Source: Verrucomicrobiales bacterium
Lineage (GTDB): Bacteria; Verrucomicrobiota; Verrucomicrobiia; Verrucomicrobiales; DEV007
DNA length: 64,000 nt
Assembly: GCA_029212615.1 (NCBI GenBank)
Contig: JARGPJ010000009.1
Coordinates: forward strand, 100,211 to 164,210
Direction of reading: 5' to 3'
The notes beneath the pieces were generated by a model. The model did no database searches. It had not been told where the DNA came from and saw only the letters and a list, made by a program, of their open reading frames with translations. Position 1 is the stretch's first letter, and every line of letters starts with the position of its first letter. The translations under genes and the position numbers were made by a program. Below are positions 1-9,633 of this stretch, piece after piece.

Positions 1-66
1 TTTTCCATCCACACCCGCATCAATTCCCTGCGGGCCTACCATCGTATCACGATTGGGGGGTCATGA
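1..66 (+). CDS. possible 3' end of a gene cut by the window edge
   Basis: Frame 1 is open from the first base to a TGA at 64-66 and would encode 21 residues ending in RAYHRITIGGS. Third codon positions are mostly C or G, as in the genuine genes here, which is the only support. The stretch is too short to assign a family, and a second frame is also open for about 110 bases. Treat it as a weak partial call. Confidence 0.3.
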   Translation, partial: FSIHTRINSLRAYHRITIGGS

Positions 67-183
67 TCTAGCGAATCTTCTCTTCCGCGACAACGAAAAA
101 ATGTCACAAGCGTGACTTCTTCGGCAATGATCCTACCGGAACACAACTTGCCATCCCCTCAGTTTCCCGCTTTACTTGGGACC

Positions 184-696
184 ATGAACCCACGGATACT
201 GATCATGCTCATCCTAACGGCCACGATAATGTGGGCTCCCGCAGGCGGAAAGAAGAGCCAGGGATTGGTGGTAACGTTTCATGTTGAATCGGAACCGAAC
301 GAGAATCCGAAATTTGTCACGCCGGTAAAGCTGGGATCGGAACACCGTCAGTATTTCTTCAGCAAAATTCCGACCTTCAGCGACAAAGACATCGCCTGGT
401 TTTACCCCTTCACCGCCGCCGACGGCGTCAGCTACGGCGCGGCCTTCCGCCTGAAAGAACACTCTGCAACCGAATTGAAGGGCGTGACCCTCACCAATCA
501 GGGGAAGTTATTAGGCCTGCGCTGCTCTGACGCCCCGATTCAGGCGGTGCTCATCGACCGCCCGATCAACGATGGAATCATCGTGGTATGGGATGGCTTA
601 CAGCAACGACACCTTCAGGAATTCCGTAAAAAGTTTCCTCATGTCGACGACATGGCACCCGCGGCAGGTCCGGAATTCACGATGCCTGAAAGGTGA
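184..696 (+). CDS. hypothetical exported protein
   Basis: This 170-residue protein begins with a short hydrophobic signal-like segment (about residues 4-18, ILIMLILTATIMWAPA), so it is probably exported or membrane anchored. The ATG at 184 was chosen because it places that segment at the N-terminus. An in-frame GTG at 112 would add a tail without signal features. The rest is soluble mixed alpha/beta sequence with no family I recognise. It lies 56 bases before the start of the M23 peptidase on the same strand, so the two may be co-transcribed. The reading frame is intact and codon use matches the neighbours. Function unknown. Confidence 0.6.
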   Translation: MNPRILIMLILTATIMWAPAGGKKSQGLVVTFHVESEPNENPKFVTPVKLGSEHRQYFFSKIPTFSDKDIAWFYPFTAADGVSYGAAFRLKEHSATELKGVTLTNQGKLLGLRCSDAPIQAVLIDRPINDGIIVVWDGLQQRHLQEFRKKFPHVDDMAPAAGPEFTMPER

Positions 697-752
697 ATTG
701 GAAGTTCTTTCAGCTTGTGCTAACCATTCCGAACAAGCCTTCCTTTTTTTCC

Positions 753-1787
753 ATGCGCACCGCCCCATTTGCCGCTCTGGCTCTCTTTCTGGCAAGCAGC
801 TTTTCCCTCCAGGCTGGCCCTCTCGGTCTTGTCCTCCCAACGGACAACGATGCGATCTTCTCGAATGACCCGTCGCAGTTCTACATGTACACCGACCGGA
901 ACTTTGAAGGTGTGCAGTCAAAGCCCTGGCAGGGGGGCACTTACGGCTTCTCACGGAACCAGCGACGAACCAGTATTGGGGTCGTTTACACCCGCTTTCA
1001 CGAGGGCGTTGACATCCGCCCGGTAAAGCGGGACAACAGCGGCAATCCTCTCGATGAGGTCCGATCCATTGCCAACGGCACCGTGGTTTATGTGAACCCG
1101 ACTTCCTCGACGAGTAACTACGGCAAGTACGTCGTGGTGCATCACGACTGGGGCGACGGGCCTTTCTTCTCCCTCTATGCTCATCTCAGTTTACCTGTCG
1201 CCGTTGCCGGCCAACAAGTCAGGGCCGGCGACACCATTGCGAAAATGGGATACACCGGGGCCGGCCTCAACCGGGAACGCGCTCATGTCCACGTCGAGCT
1301 ATGCATGATTTTAAGCAATCAGTATCAACGCTGGTATGATCGCCATTTCACGAGTGCGAATCACCACGGAATCTTCAACGGGATCAACATGATCGGAATG
1401 GATATCGCGACGCTCTTCAAAGCACACCGCGCCAATCCTGCGCTCTCAGTTCCTGAATTTCTAGCCAACTATTCAGAGATCCACTACAAGGTCCTCGTTC
1501 CTAAAAGCGGGCAGCTCGAATTCCTGCGTCGCTATCCCTGGCTCGGAAGAGACCTGAATTCTGTCCGCAACCCGAAAAGCTGGGAGTTCGCTTTTGCCGC
1601 CAGCGGGGTCCCCCTCGAGATCCGCCCCAGCTCTCAGTCGCTCTCCTATCCCGTCGTGACTTATGTGAAACCGACGCAGACTGATCACTCCTATCTCACC
1701 AACGGCAGAGTCTCCGGAAGCGGCAGCACCGGAAAGCTGACTCCCAGTGGGTCGCGATACGTGCAGCTGATTTCAGATTCGTTTTAA
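753..1787 (+). CDS. M23 family metallopeptidase (secreted)
   Basis: This 344-residue protein is a probable periplasmic or secreted zinc endopeptidase of the LytM/M23 family, which cuts peptide cross-links of peptidoglycan or acts as an inactive regulator of other hydrolases. Visible features are a signal peptide (residues 1-21, ending LQA-G), the zinc motif HxxxD (H83, D87), YAH (H144) and the HxH motif (H178, H180). All catalytic positions are present, so it should be active. The ATG at 753 is preferred over an in-frame upstream start at 693 because it gives a clean signal peptide. The C-terminal 130 residues match no domain I know. It converges with mnmA, only 9 bases away. Confidence 0.85.
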   Translation: MRTAPFAALALFLASSFSLQAGPLGLVLPTDNDAIFSNDPSQFYMYTDRNFEGVQSKPWQGGTYGFSRNQRRTSIGVVYTRFHEGVDIRPVKRDNSGNPLDEVRSIANGTVVYVNPTSSTSNYGKYVVVHHDWGDGPFFSLYAHLSLPVAVAGQQVRAGDTIAKMGYTGAGLNRERAHVHVELCMILSNQYQRWYDRHFTSANHHGIFNGINMIGMDIATLFKAHRANPALSVPEFLANYSEIHYKVLVPKSGQLEFLRRYPWLGRDLNSVRNPKSWEFAFAASGVPLEIRPSSQSLSYPVVTYVKPTQTDHSYLTNGRVSGSGSTGKLTPSGSRYVQLISDSF

Positions 1788-1796
1788 CGGGGCCAC

Positions 1797-2882
1797 TCAC
1801 GCCTCAAAGAGAATCTCCTGAAAGACCCCGCCGCCGAGAAGCGTCTCTCCTTCATAAAAGGCGCAGATCTGCCCGGGAGTCAGAGCCCGCTGCGGTGCTT
1901 CAAAGGTAACCATCGCCGTGCTCTCATCGAGAAATTCCGCACTCACTGCAGCAGCCTCACAGCGATACCTGGGTTGCGCCAGCAGCGCGCCAGCTGAGGA
2001 AAGAGGTGCGTGCGTCACCGAAATACTCCCGACTCGACAGCGGGTAGCGTAGAGCATCGGGGTGTCAGGTTCGTCAAAAGCGACGACCAATTCATTGGTC
2101 GCCGCTCGTTTCTCGACAACAACATAGGCTTTGCCGTATGTGTTGGAGGGTACGCCGAGTCCTTTTCGCTGACCAAGCGTATGAAGGTGGAGTCCTCGAT
2201 GCTCACCCACTTTCTCCCCGCTGAGGTTCACAATCGGTCCAGGCACATCATCGATGTAGTGACCGAGAAAATCGGACATTTTGATGTCGCCGATAAAACA
2301 AATCCCCTGACTGTCCTTCTTCTGCGCCACTGGAATTCCAAGTCTCTCTGCCTCTTTCCTGACTTCGGGTTTCGGTAAATGACCGATCGGAAACATGGCC
2401 TGTCGAATCTGACTCTGCTCAAGGAGGGCGAGAAAATAGGTCTGATCCTTCCCCTTTGCGCCCCGCATAATATCCACCGAGTGATCGGCGTGCCTGACAA
2501 TCTGAGCGTAGTGCCCCGTCGCGACATGATCGAAGCCCTGGGCCATCGCAAACTCCCGGAAAATGCCGAACTTCATCTCCCGGTTGCACATCACGTCAGG
2601 ATTCGGAGTGACTCCATCGCGATACCCTGCAAGAAGGTATTCGACGACACGATCACGATACTCATCCATGAGGCTGAGAATCCGAAATTCGATCCCGAGA
2701 TAGTCACAAACCTCCCTGGCATCGCGGATATCCTGTTCCCATGGACAATCACCGGGAAGCCCCTCCTCATTCGTGAAGTTCTTCATGTAGGCCCCGACCA
2801 CCTCATGCCCCTGCTCGATGAGCAGAGCGGCGGCAACACTCGAATCGACGCCACCTGACATTCCCACTAAAATCTTTGCCAT
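1797..2882 (-). CDS. mnmA: tRNA-specific 2-thiouridylase MnmA
   Basis: MnmA installs the sulfur of 2-thiouridine at wobble position U34 of tRNA-Lys, -Glu and -Gln, using ATP and a sulfur relay. The 361-residue product has the normal family length. It has the PP-loop ATP pyrophosphatase motif SGGVDSS (residues 9-15), the first catalytic Cys in NPDVMCNRE and the second in SQGICFIG, the pair that carries the persulfide. The C-terminal beta-barrel with LGQRKGLGV is also present. The start at 2882 gives the canonical [12 protein letters not shown]-terminus. It lies 67 bases downstream of an ABC transporter ATPase on the same strand, with no functional link evident. Confidence 0.97.
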   Translation of the reverse strand: MAKILVGMSGGVDSSVAAALLIEQGHEVVGAYMKNFTNEEGLPGDCPWEQDIRDAREVCDYLGIEFRILSLMDEYRDRVVEYLLAGYRDGVTPNPDVMCNREMKFGIFREFAMAQGFDHVATGHYAQIVRHADHSVDIMRGAKGKDQTYFLALLEQSQIRQAMFPIGHLPKPEVRKEAERLGIPVAQKKDSQGICFIGDIKMSDFLGHYIDDVPGPIVNLSGEKVGEHRGLHLHTLGQRKGLGVPSNTYGKAYVVVEKRAATNELVVAFDEPDTPMLYATRCRVGSISVTHAPLSSAGALLAQPRYRCEAAAVSAEFLDESTAMVTFEAPQRALTPGQICAFYEGETLLGGGVFQEILFEA

Positions 2883-2949
2883 ATTGATCTATTCGCCAAC
2901 TTGTTATCGCCAACGCTGAAACGGACAACAAAGCCGCCGGGTAGAAACC

Positions 2950-4449
2950 TCACGCCGCATCGGTAATGCGACCGGTCGCGAGATGCATGATCGATTCTTC
3001 ACTCATTTCCTCACGCGAGAGCTCGCCACTAAGCTGTCCTTCATGCATGACAAGAACCCGGTCCGCCATCCCGAGGACCTCCTCCATCTCGCTGGAAACA
3101 AAAAGGATCGCGACGCCCTGAGCGGCCAGTTCCTCCATCAAAGCATATATTTCCTGTTTCGCTCCGATATCGATCCCGCGAGTCGGTTCATCGAGGAGAA
3201 GGACTTTGGGCTTCATCGCAAGCCACTTACCAATGACGACTTTCTGCTGATTTCCTCCGGAGAGAAAACGAACAATCTGACGGTCCGAAGGGGTTTTGAT
3301 CCGCATCCGGTTGACCATTTCATCAGAGATTTCCTTCTCGGCTCCGAAATTGAGGAATCCGCGACGTTGATCCCGCCCCAAAGAGGCCAAACTGAGATTG
3401 TCAGCCACTGCCATATCGATAATCAATCCCTGCTGCTTCCGGTCTTCAGGAACAAGAGCCACTCCTGCCGAAATGGCTTCACGCGGATTGGTAATCGTCG
3501 TCTCTTTCTCATCCAGAGAGATACTTCCCGCAACGGCGGGAGCAATCCCGAAAAGACTTTCGAGCAGCTCCGTCCTTCCCGCGCCAACAAGTCCTGCCAA
3601 ACCAACAATCTCCCCGGCTCTCAGATCAAAATTAATCTCGTAAGCCGGATGAACCGGAGTCCGGAGGCCCGACACGGAAAGCACCTTCGCACCTGCCTCA
3701 AGTGGCTCGTGAGCATAGAACTGGGAAAGGTCACGGCCCACCATGAGGCTGACCATACGATCATGAGAAATTTCATCCCTCGACAACTCACCGGCATTCT
3801 CTCCATCCCGAAGCACAACAACACGATCAGCGAGTTCGATCACTTCGACCAACCGGTGTGAAATATAGACGATGCTGACGCCATTATTACGAAGATCCTT
3901 CACCACCTCAAAAAGTCGCTCCGTTTCACGCTGCGAAAGACTGGAAGTGGGCTCATCCATGATGAGGAGTCGGGCATCAGTTGAAAGTGCCTTGGCGATT
4001 TCAACCAGCTGCTGTTTTCCTATCGCAAGATCTCCAACAAGCGTGTCCGGCGCCACATCGAGCCCGACTTTATCGAGAAATTCACGGGAGCGGGAGAAGA
4101 CTTCTTTCTCGTCGATGAAGCCTCCCTTTTTCGGCTCCCGTCCCAGAAAAATATTGGCCCCAACACTGAGATTGGTTGCCAGGTTCAGTTCCTGGTGGAT
4201 GAGGGCCACCCCATGCTTGAGCCCTTCATCGACGGAACCAATTTGAACGACTTTTCCATCGATTCGAATTTCTCCTGAATCCGGCGGTTGAACCCCGGCA
4301 AGAATTTTCATGAGCGTGCTTTTTCCGGCTCCATTCTCGCCCAGAAGCGCCACGACCTCGCCGACGCCAACCGATAGCCCCACCCCCTTGAGCGCACGAA
4401 CCCCGGGAAATGATTTAATGATATCTGAAACCTCTAGAACAGCTGTCAT
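2950..4449 (-). CDS. sugar ABC transporter ATP-binding protein (RbsA/XylG/MglA type)
   Basis: This 499-residue tandem ATPase energises import of a monosaccharide or related nucleoside through the CUT2 family of ABC importers. The first half has Walker A GENGAGKST (about residues 37-45), a degenerate signature with IGKQQ, and Walker B LLIMDEPTSSLS. The second half has the typical degenerate Walker A GLVGAGRTE, the signature LSGGNQQK and Walker B LLLDEPTRGID. The frame stays open upstream to 4791, but the ATG at 4449 gives the standard N-terminus (MTAVLEVSDI) and avoids overlap with the divergent nuclease gene. No permease or binding protein lies beside it, so its partners are elsewhere or absent. 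The substrate cannot be inferred. Confidence 0.9.
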   Translation of the reverse strand: MTAVLEVSDIIKSFPGVRALKGVGLSVGVGEVVALLGENGAGKSTLMKILAGVQPPDSGEIRIDGKVVQIGSVDEGLKHGVALIHQELNLATNLSVGANIFLGREPKKGGFIDEKEVFSRSREFLDKVGLDVAPDTLVGDLAIGKQQLVEIAKALSTDARLLIMDEPTSSLSQRETERLFEVVKDLRNNGVSIVYISHRLVEVIELADRVVVLRDGENAGELSRDEISHDRMVSLMVGRDLSQFYAHEPLEAGAKVLSVSGLRTPVHPAYEINFDLRAGEIVGLAGLVGAGRTELLESLFGIAPAVAGSISLDEKETTITNPREAISAGVALVPEDRKQQGLIIDMAVADNLSLASLGRDQRRGFLNFGAEKEISDEMVNRMRIKTPSDRQIVRFLSGGNQQKVVIGKWLAMKPKVLLLDEPTRGIDIGAKQEIYALMEELAAQGVAILFVSSEMEEVLGMADRVLVMHEGQLSGELSREEMSEESIMHLATGRITDAA

Positions 4450-4560
4450 ATGACATCCTAGCAAATCAGTGCCGCGCTGCCACTCATTTCGCTCTTCGAA
4501 TAACAGGAGCAAGGAGAGAGGATTGTATCGCAGCAAGTTTCCGATTAACGTACCGGTCTT

Positions 4561-6723
4561 GTGCCCCATTCCTCCCAACAGGTTCTCGATTCGCGCTACT
4601 ACCTCGATCATTTTCACGAAATGCTGGAGTTCATCCGCACGAAAATGGCTGACACCCTGGAAGAAACGCATGAAAAGTTCATCAAGGAGTTCGAATCGCT
4701 CACCCCTGACGCGAGGTGCCTTTACGTTCGATTCGCCAATCGAAAGGGACAGGTCTTCCGCCGTGACCGGCTCCGCTACGCCGAGATCCAATCGATCCCC
4801 AGCTCACTGAACGAACTCTCGGAAACCGGCTTCGTGAGATCTCCTGAAGAAACTGACTGGGACGATCTCCTCTCCCTCCATACCCGGCCTGATCTGATCG
4901 CCATGATTCGGACACAACGCGAAGGCAACCTGCCGGCCTCGCTAAAGAAGCGTGACCTCATCGACCTGATCCGATCAAAGATTCCCTTCGAATCCTGTTT
5001 TCCGGAAGAAGAACGCCGGGAATTCGTGGTTCAGGAGCATCTCAACGAACTCGACTATCTCTTTTTCCTCTACTACGGCAGGCTCAGTTCCGGATTAACA
5101 GCCCTCGCCCTTCGGGATCTTGGGCTGATTCGGAAGAATCCCTTCCAGTCCAATTTTAAAAGCCGGTTCAATTCCCGGGAAGCAGCTCTGGCTGCCTTCT
5201 CTCTGCTCAAGGTATCCGCATCCCTCAAATCCCCCTCACCGGAGAAAGTCACCCAACTTGCCCTGGAGGTTGAATCCTGGCCACGCCTTGACGACGCGGA
5301 ATCTGAAACGCTTTATCATCGTGCCATCTACAAGCTCGGGCGTGAACTGGAACGGATGAAAAAGCCGGAGCTTGCCCTCAGCACCTACTCTCGCTCGGAT
5401 CAATATCCGGCAAGCGAACGGACGGTAAGACTTCTCGTGCAAACCGGTGACCATGAAAAAGCGAAGGCCGCTCTCACCCGCATGATCGATGATCCTTCCT
5501 GCGATGCCGAACTTCTCTTTGCGGAAGACTTCTACGAAAGGAAGTTTCAACACCGGAAAGTCGGAAGGCTCACTTCAATGCTCCGCGAAGCTCGTGTCTT
5601 CACGATCGATGAAACGAATCGCGACCGCCCTGAAGCAGGAGTCATCATGAGCCTGGCGCGGGAGAACCAACTTGCCTACCACACGGAAAACATCATCTGG
5701 AACCAACTCTTCGGATTACTTTTCTGGGACCTCCTGTTTGAATCGGAAACCTCCCCGATCCACAACGAATTTGAAAGGAAACCGTGGGGGCTCGACTCCG
5801 GCGTTTTCTTTCGTGATCATCAGACTCATATTGAGAAACGGCTCGACTCCCTGAGCGACCGGGAAACGGCCATCGCCCGGATACGCAGAACGTGGAAAGC
5901 CAAAGAAGGAATCCCGAACTCCCTCGTTCCATGGTTCCCGGGATCCCTTGATCTCGTCTGCCTCCTGATTCAACTCGCCCCTGAAGGAAGTCTTTCCTCA
6001 CTACTGGCACTCATGGCGGAAAACCACCGGAGTCATCGCAGTGGTTTTCCGGACCTGATGGTAACCGATGCAAACAGCATCCGGTTTATCGAAGTCAAAA
6101 CGGAAGGTGACCGCCTCAGTAGAACGCAGATGACGAGACTCGAGCAACTTCGCCGTTTTGGCTTCCCGGTAGAAGTCGGCGCGGTGGAATGGAACGTCGA
6201 CCCCGCGCAGGAATACGTTGTCGTAGATATTGAAACGACCGGCGGAAAATCACAATGGCACCGCGTCACCGAAATTGGAGCGGTCAGAGTTCGAAATGGC
6301 AGGATCATCGAAGAGTGGAGCTCACTCGTGAATCCGAATCGCCGGATCCCGAAGAGCATTGTCAGCCTGACAGGAATCACTGACGAGATGGTAGCCGACG
6401 CCCCGCGCTTTGAGGCGATTGCAGACGAATTCCGGGCCTTTGTCGGGGATGCCGTTTTCGTCGCCCACCGGGCCGCCTTCGACTACACCTTCCTGCGAAC
6501 GGAATATGAACGGCTTGGACAGGAGTTTCAGTGTCCGACCCTTTGCACGGTCGTCGCTTCGCGACGGGTTTTCCCCGGGTTAAAGTCCTATGGTCTTGCC
6601 AACCTGAGTCGTGATCTTGGCGTTTCGTTAGACTCTCATCATCGCGCTCTCTGTGATGCAAGAGCAACCGCCGAAATATTGATCCTCATCAATGAGAGGA
6701 GAATGGAAATGGCAAACTGCTGA
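4561..6723 (+). CDS. FAN1-like VRR-NUC nuclease fused to a DnaQ-type 3'-5' exonuclease
   Basis: The 720-residue product joins two nucleases. Residues 1-540 follow the FAN1 layout: an N-terminal helical DNA-binding part (LYVRFANRKG...FRRDRLRY), a helical repeat middle, and a VRR-NUC domain with GFPD (D498) and EVK (E511, K513) followed by GDRLS..Q. These are the metal-binding residues of this PD-(D/E)XK family. FAN1 is a structure-specific nuclease acting in crosslink repair. Residues 551-720 form a complete DEDDh exonuclease: VDIETTG (D556, E558), TGIT, AHRAAFDYTFL and HHRALCDA. The GTG at 4561 keeps the conserved RYYLDHFHEML segment. The first internal ATG (4621) would remove it. The fusion is uninterrupted. 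It sits divergent to the ABC ATPase. Confidence 0.85.
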   Translation: MPHSSQQVLDSRYYLDHFHEMLEFIRTKMADTLEETHEKFIKEFESLTPDARCLYVRFANRKGQVFRRDRLRYAEIQSIPSSLNELSETGFVRSPEETDWDDLLSLHTRPDLIAMIRTQREGNLPASLKKRDLIDLIRSKIPFESCFPEEERREFVVQEHLNELDYLFFLYYGRLSSGLTALALRDLGLIRKNPFQSNFKSRFNSREAALAAFSLLKVSASLKSPSPEKVTQLALEVESWPRLDDAESETLYHRAIYKLGRELERMKKPELALSTYSRSDQYPASERTVRLLVQTGDHEKAKAALTRMIDDPSCDAELLFAEDFYERKFQHRKVGRLTSMLREARVFTIDETNRDRPEAGVIMSLARENQLAYHTENIIWNQLFGLLFWDLLFESETSPIHNEFERKPWGLDSGVFFRDHQTHIEKRLDSLSDRETAIARIRRTWKAKEGIPNSLVPWFPGSLDLVCLLIQLAPEGSLSSLLALMAENHRSHRSGFPDLMVTDANSIRFIEVKTEGDRLSRTQMTRLEQLRRFGFPVEVGAVEWNVDPAQEYVVVDIETTGGKSQWHRVTEIGAVRVRNGRIIEEWSSLVNPNRRIPKSIVSLTGITDEMVADAPRFEAIADEFRAFVGDAVFVAHRAAFDYTFLRTEYERLGQEFQCPTLCTVVASRRVFPGLKSYGLANLSRDLGVSLDSHHRALCDARATAEILILINERRMEMANC

Positions 6724-6764
6724 CGGAAGTTTGTCTCCCGCCGCAGCCCACCCTTTCCTTTTAA

Positions 6765-8048
6765 TCAGACACCGGCAAGGGCCTGATCAAGATCGGAGAT
6801 AATGTCATCAATATTCTCGATCCCGATAGACAGACGAATCATTCCCGGAGTGATACCTCCGGCGGCTTGTTGCTCTTCATTCATCTGAGAATGAGTTGTC
6901 GTCGCCGGATGAATCGCGAGTGATTTCGCATCACCAACATTAGCGAGATGGGAGAAGAGTCCCAGTGACTCGATAAAACTCTTTCCGGCTTCAACTCCTC
7001 CTTTGAGACTAAAGACAACCATCGAACCGCCTTTACCCTCGAGATACTTCCGGTTCTTTTCAAACTCAGGATCCGTTTCCAGGCCCGGGTAGCGAACCCA
7101 CTCAACCTTCTCATGTCCCTGAAGGTGTTCTGCCACTGCCCGCGAATTTTCACAATGGCGCTGCATGCGAAGCGGCAGGGTCTCGATTCCCTGCAAAAGA
7201 AACCATGCATTATCCGGGGAAATACAGGCTCCTGTATTCCTCAAAGGAACGGTCCGCATCCGGAGAATAAATGCCAGAGGCAACAATGGCTCCGGAAGGT
7301 CATGCCCCCACCGTAGCCCGTGGTAGGAGTTATCCGGCTGGTCATAGAGTGGGTGCTTTCCTCCGGCCCAGTTAAACTTGCCCGAGTCGACGACCACTCC
7401 TCCGATACCGGCCCCATGGCCTCCCATCCACTTCGTCACTGAATGTACCACGATATCTGCCCCGTGCTCAATCGGTCGCGTCAGGAACGGCGTCGAAAAA
7501 GTTGAGTCGACGATGAGTGGCAATCCATGATCGTGCGCCACGTTCGCAACCGCTTCGATATCGGTTATTTCGAGCGCAGGATTTGAAACTGACTCACAAA
7601 AGACCGCCCTGGTGTTTTCATCGATCGCTTCCGCAAAAGCATTGGGATCCTGAGAGTCGACAAACTTCACCGTGATTCCCAACGCCGGAAGGATGTCATT
7701 GAACTGCGTGTACGTTCCCCCATAGAGATTACGCGCTGAAACGATGTTGTCGCCAGCCTGAGCCAGATTGATGATCGAATAGAAGACACCGGCCGTTCCC
7801 GAGGCAACCCCGAGTCCGCCCATTTCGGGAGCACCCTCGAGAAGACAGACACGCTTTTCCATGGCGTCCGTGGTTGGATTCATCAAACGGGTATAAATAT
7901 TACCCAGTTCTTTGAGCGCAAAAAGATTGGCCGCATGCTCAGTCGAATCAAAAACAAACGAACTCGTGCGATAAACAGGAACCGCACAGGAACGCGTGGT
8001 CGGATCAGGGGTATAGCCTCCGTGGAGGCAGAGGGTTTCAATTTTCAT
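6765..8048 (-). CDS. metY: O-acetylhomoserine aminocarboxypropyltransferase (homocysteine synthase)
   Basis: This 427-residue PLP enzyme of the Cys/Met metabolism family makes homocysteine from O-acetyl-L-homoserine and sulfide in direct sulfhydrylation. The N-terminus [13 protein letters not shown] ([11 protein letters not shown]) and the sequence [11 protein letters not shown] are typical. The PLP-binding lysine lies in [11 protein letters not shown]. Length matches the MetY branch, about 40 residues longer than MetB/MetC because of an insertion after the PLP lysine. The ATG at 8048 was chosen over an upstream in-frame start because it begins at the conserved N-terminus. The nearby CbiX chelatase could serve sirohaem for sulfite reductase, which would feed sulfide to this enzyme. 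That link is inference. Confidence 0.93.
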   Translation of the reverse strand: MKIETLCLHGGYTPDPTTRSCAVPVYRTSSFVFDSTEHAANLFALKELGNIYTRLMNPTTDAMEKRVCLLEGAPEMGGLGVASGTAGVFYSIINLAQAGDNIVSARNLYGGTYTQFNDILPALGITVKFVDSQDPNAFAEAIDENTRAVFCESVSNPALEITDIEAVANVAHDHGLPLIVDSTFSTPFLTRPIEHGADIVVHSVTKWMGGHGAGIGGVVVDSGKFNWAGGKHPLYDQPDNSYHGLRWGHDLPEPLLPLAFILRMRTVPLRNTGACISPDNAWFLLQGIETLPLRMQRHCENSRAVAEHLQGHEKVEWVRYPGLETDPEFEKNRKYLEGKGGSMVVFSLKGGVEAGKSFIESLGLFSHLANVGDAKSLAIHPATTTHSQMNEEQQAAGGITPGMIRLSIGIENIDDIISDLDQALAGV

Positions 8049-8143
8049 AATAGAAGACTTCGACCCTCGCAAAACCTTGAGTTTCTGGCAAGTCAAAGCA
8101 CCATGTTCCGACGCCCCCCTCCCGTCTTCACCTCACTCGAGTG

Positions 8144-8719
8144 CTATCGTGCCGATGAGAACTTTTCGAATCGAAGCGTAGGCCAACTTTCCTCGAGGAG
8201 CTCCCCCGTAACGGCCGATACGTAGACCACTCCCACGACAACCTGTGAGGGATTGATCAAGCTGAGCATCCAAACCGGCTCACTCCCTTCCGCACGACAA
8301 CGGAGCTGATAATGCACGGTCTCGAAAGAGATTCTCCTCGCGATCGCCACCTTCTCCGCTACCTCAAAACTATCCCCCGAATCAAACTTCACCGTGTGAG
8401 GATTGATAGGAAGGGAAGGAAGATCCTGCCCTTTCAAGGCTTTAAAGGATCTTTCCGCGACCACCTTGCCGCCGGAAAATACCGATTCCCTCAAGACCCC
8501 CTTTTCCGAAAGTGAGCCGGTCAAAATCAACCACTGCGGCGGCCGCGGATCTCCATAGAACCCGACCATTCCGAGGACCACCTCATCCTTCTTAAACTGT
8601 TGAGATGAGACAAAAGCTTTCAAACTGGGGAGAGCCCCTTTTGTCTCAGCCTGAACAGAAGAAAGCAAAAAAGAGACGAGCAAAGCCGTGACGAGGCTAT
8701 ATTTTGCAAAGGAAACCAT
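8144..8719 (-). CDS. hypothetical secreted protein, weakly PepSY-like C-terminus
   Basis: The 191-residue product starts with a clear signal peptide (MVSFAKYSLVTALLVSFLLSSVQA-E, residues 1-24). The mature part is small and soluble with a single Cys. The C-terminal stretch VVYVSAVTGELLEESW resembles the end of PepSY-type domains, where a VDAxTGEvl pattern is common, but I would not assign the family on this alone. It is divergent from the cbiX gene with 98 bases between them, an AT-rich stretch that probably holds both promoters, though I cannot fix the boxes. Function unknown. Confidence 0.65.
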   Translation of the reverse strand: MVSFAKYSLVTALLVSFLLSSVQAETKGALPSLKAFVSSQQFKKDEVVLGMVGFYGDPRPPQWLILTGSLSEKGVLRESVFSGGKVVAERSFKALKGQDLPSLPINPHTVKFDSGDSFEVAEKVAIARRISFETVHYQLRCRAEGSEPVWMLSLINPSQVVVGVVYVSAVTGELLEESWPTLRFEKFSSAR

Positions 8720-8817
8720 TCCATCCTTACGTTAATTTTATTTAATAGTTAAGCAAACCTAAATAATGGGATTCAGACCATTGCGTCCGTGCTCCATCCA
8801 TCGCCGTAAATTTTAAG

Positions 8818-9633
8818 ATGCCCGTATCCAAACCAGAGAGTGCTCTCCTTATCCTCGGTCACGGCTCGACCGAAAACCCGGACTCCACCCAGCCATCCTG
8901 GGATCATGCCGATACCATCGCCGCGTCAGGTCAATTCAGCAGCGTCCATTGTGCCTTCTGGAAAGAAGAGCCCAGTTTCCGTCAGATCTGGCCCATGATC
9001 GAAGAAGAGGAGGTATATGTGGTACCAAATTTCATCTCTGAAGGCTACTTCACCCGCCAGGTCATCCCGCGGGAGTTGGAACTGGACGGCCACACCACGC
9101 GACGAGGTGATCACGTCGTTCACTACTGCGACCCTGTCGGCATTCATGCGAAAATGACGGATCTATTGATCAAGCGTGCCCATGAAATCATTGACGAAGG
9201 CGTCAAGATCGAAGAAACCGCGCTGATCATCGTCGGACACGGAACAAACCTGAATAAGAAATCAACCGAGGCGATATCCAATCAGGTAGAAGCGATTCGG
9301 AGCAGCGGCGAACCCTTCGCTGAGATTATTGCCGCTTACATGGAAGAGGCTCCCTTTGTTGCGGACTGGAAAACGCTAACAGACGCTGAAACAGTTATTG
9401 TCGTCCCCTTTTTCATCGCCGACGCACTCCACAGCTATCAAGATATTCCCGTGCTTCTCGGCATCGAGAAAGAGATGACCGAAGCAGCAAGCCAGCGTGA
9501 TATTTTTCGCCGGAATCCCTACCACCTCGGCGACCGGACCCTCTACTACTCATCAGCCATTGGAACAGACCCCTCACTGGCCGAAGTCATCATTGATCAG
9601 GTCGCCTACTTCGACGAACACTACCAATCATGA
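8818..9633 (+). CDS. cbiX: CbiX-family sirohydrochlorin chelatase, two-domain
   Basis: The 271-residue protein belongs to the CbiX/SirB class of chelatases that insert cobalt, iron or nickel into sirohydrochlorin or related tetrapyrroles. It has two tandem alpha/beta halves. The first has LILGHGS (residues about 11-17) and the second IIVGHGTN (about residues 139-146), each with the catalytic His of the family, followed by EEPSFRQIW and EEAPFVADW. The double-domain form resembles the DR2241-type proteins of Deinococcus and haloarchaea. Its stop overlaps the next start (ATGA), so it is translationally coupled to a Cys-rich protein that looks like the detached C-terminal part of DR2241. The metal and pathway, sirohaem or cobalamin, cannot be told from sequence. 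Confidence 0.85.
   Translation: MPVSKPESALLILGHGSTENPDSTQPSWDHADTIAASGQFSSVHCAFWKEEPSFRQIWPMIEEEEVYVVPNFISEGYFTRQVIPRELELDGHTTRRGDHVVHYCDPVGIHAKMTDLLIKRAHEIIDEGVKIEETALIIVGHGTNLNKKSTEAISNQVEAIRSSGEPFAEIIAAYMEEAPFVADWKTLTDAETVIVVPFFIADALHSYQDIPVLLGIEKEMTEAASQRDIFRRNPYHLGDRTLYYSSAIGTDPSLAEVIIDQVAYFDEHYQS

Noticed and set aside
103..116. Inverted repeat GTCAC-AAGC-GTGAC before the first full gene
   Set aside because: Five-bp arms are expected by chance, and no promoter elements could be aligned to it.
2983..3861. Long open frame on the plus strand opposite the ABC ATPase
   Set aside because: It is a shadow of the ATPase, which has full Walker and signature motifs on the minus strand. The plus-strand translation has no family features.
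4450..4791. N-terminal extension of the ABC ATPase to 4791
   Set aside because: It overlaps the start of the divergent nuclease gene. The ATG at 4449 gives the normal family N-terminus.
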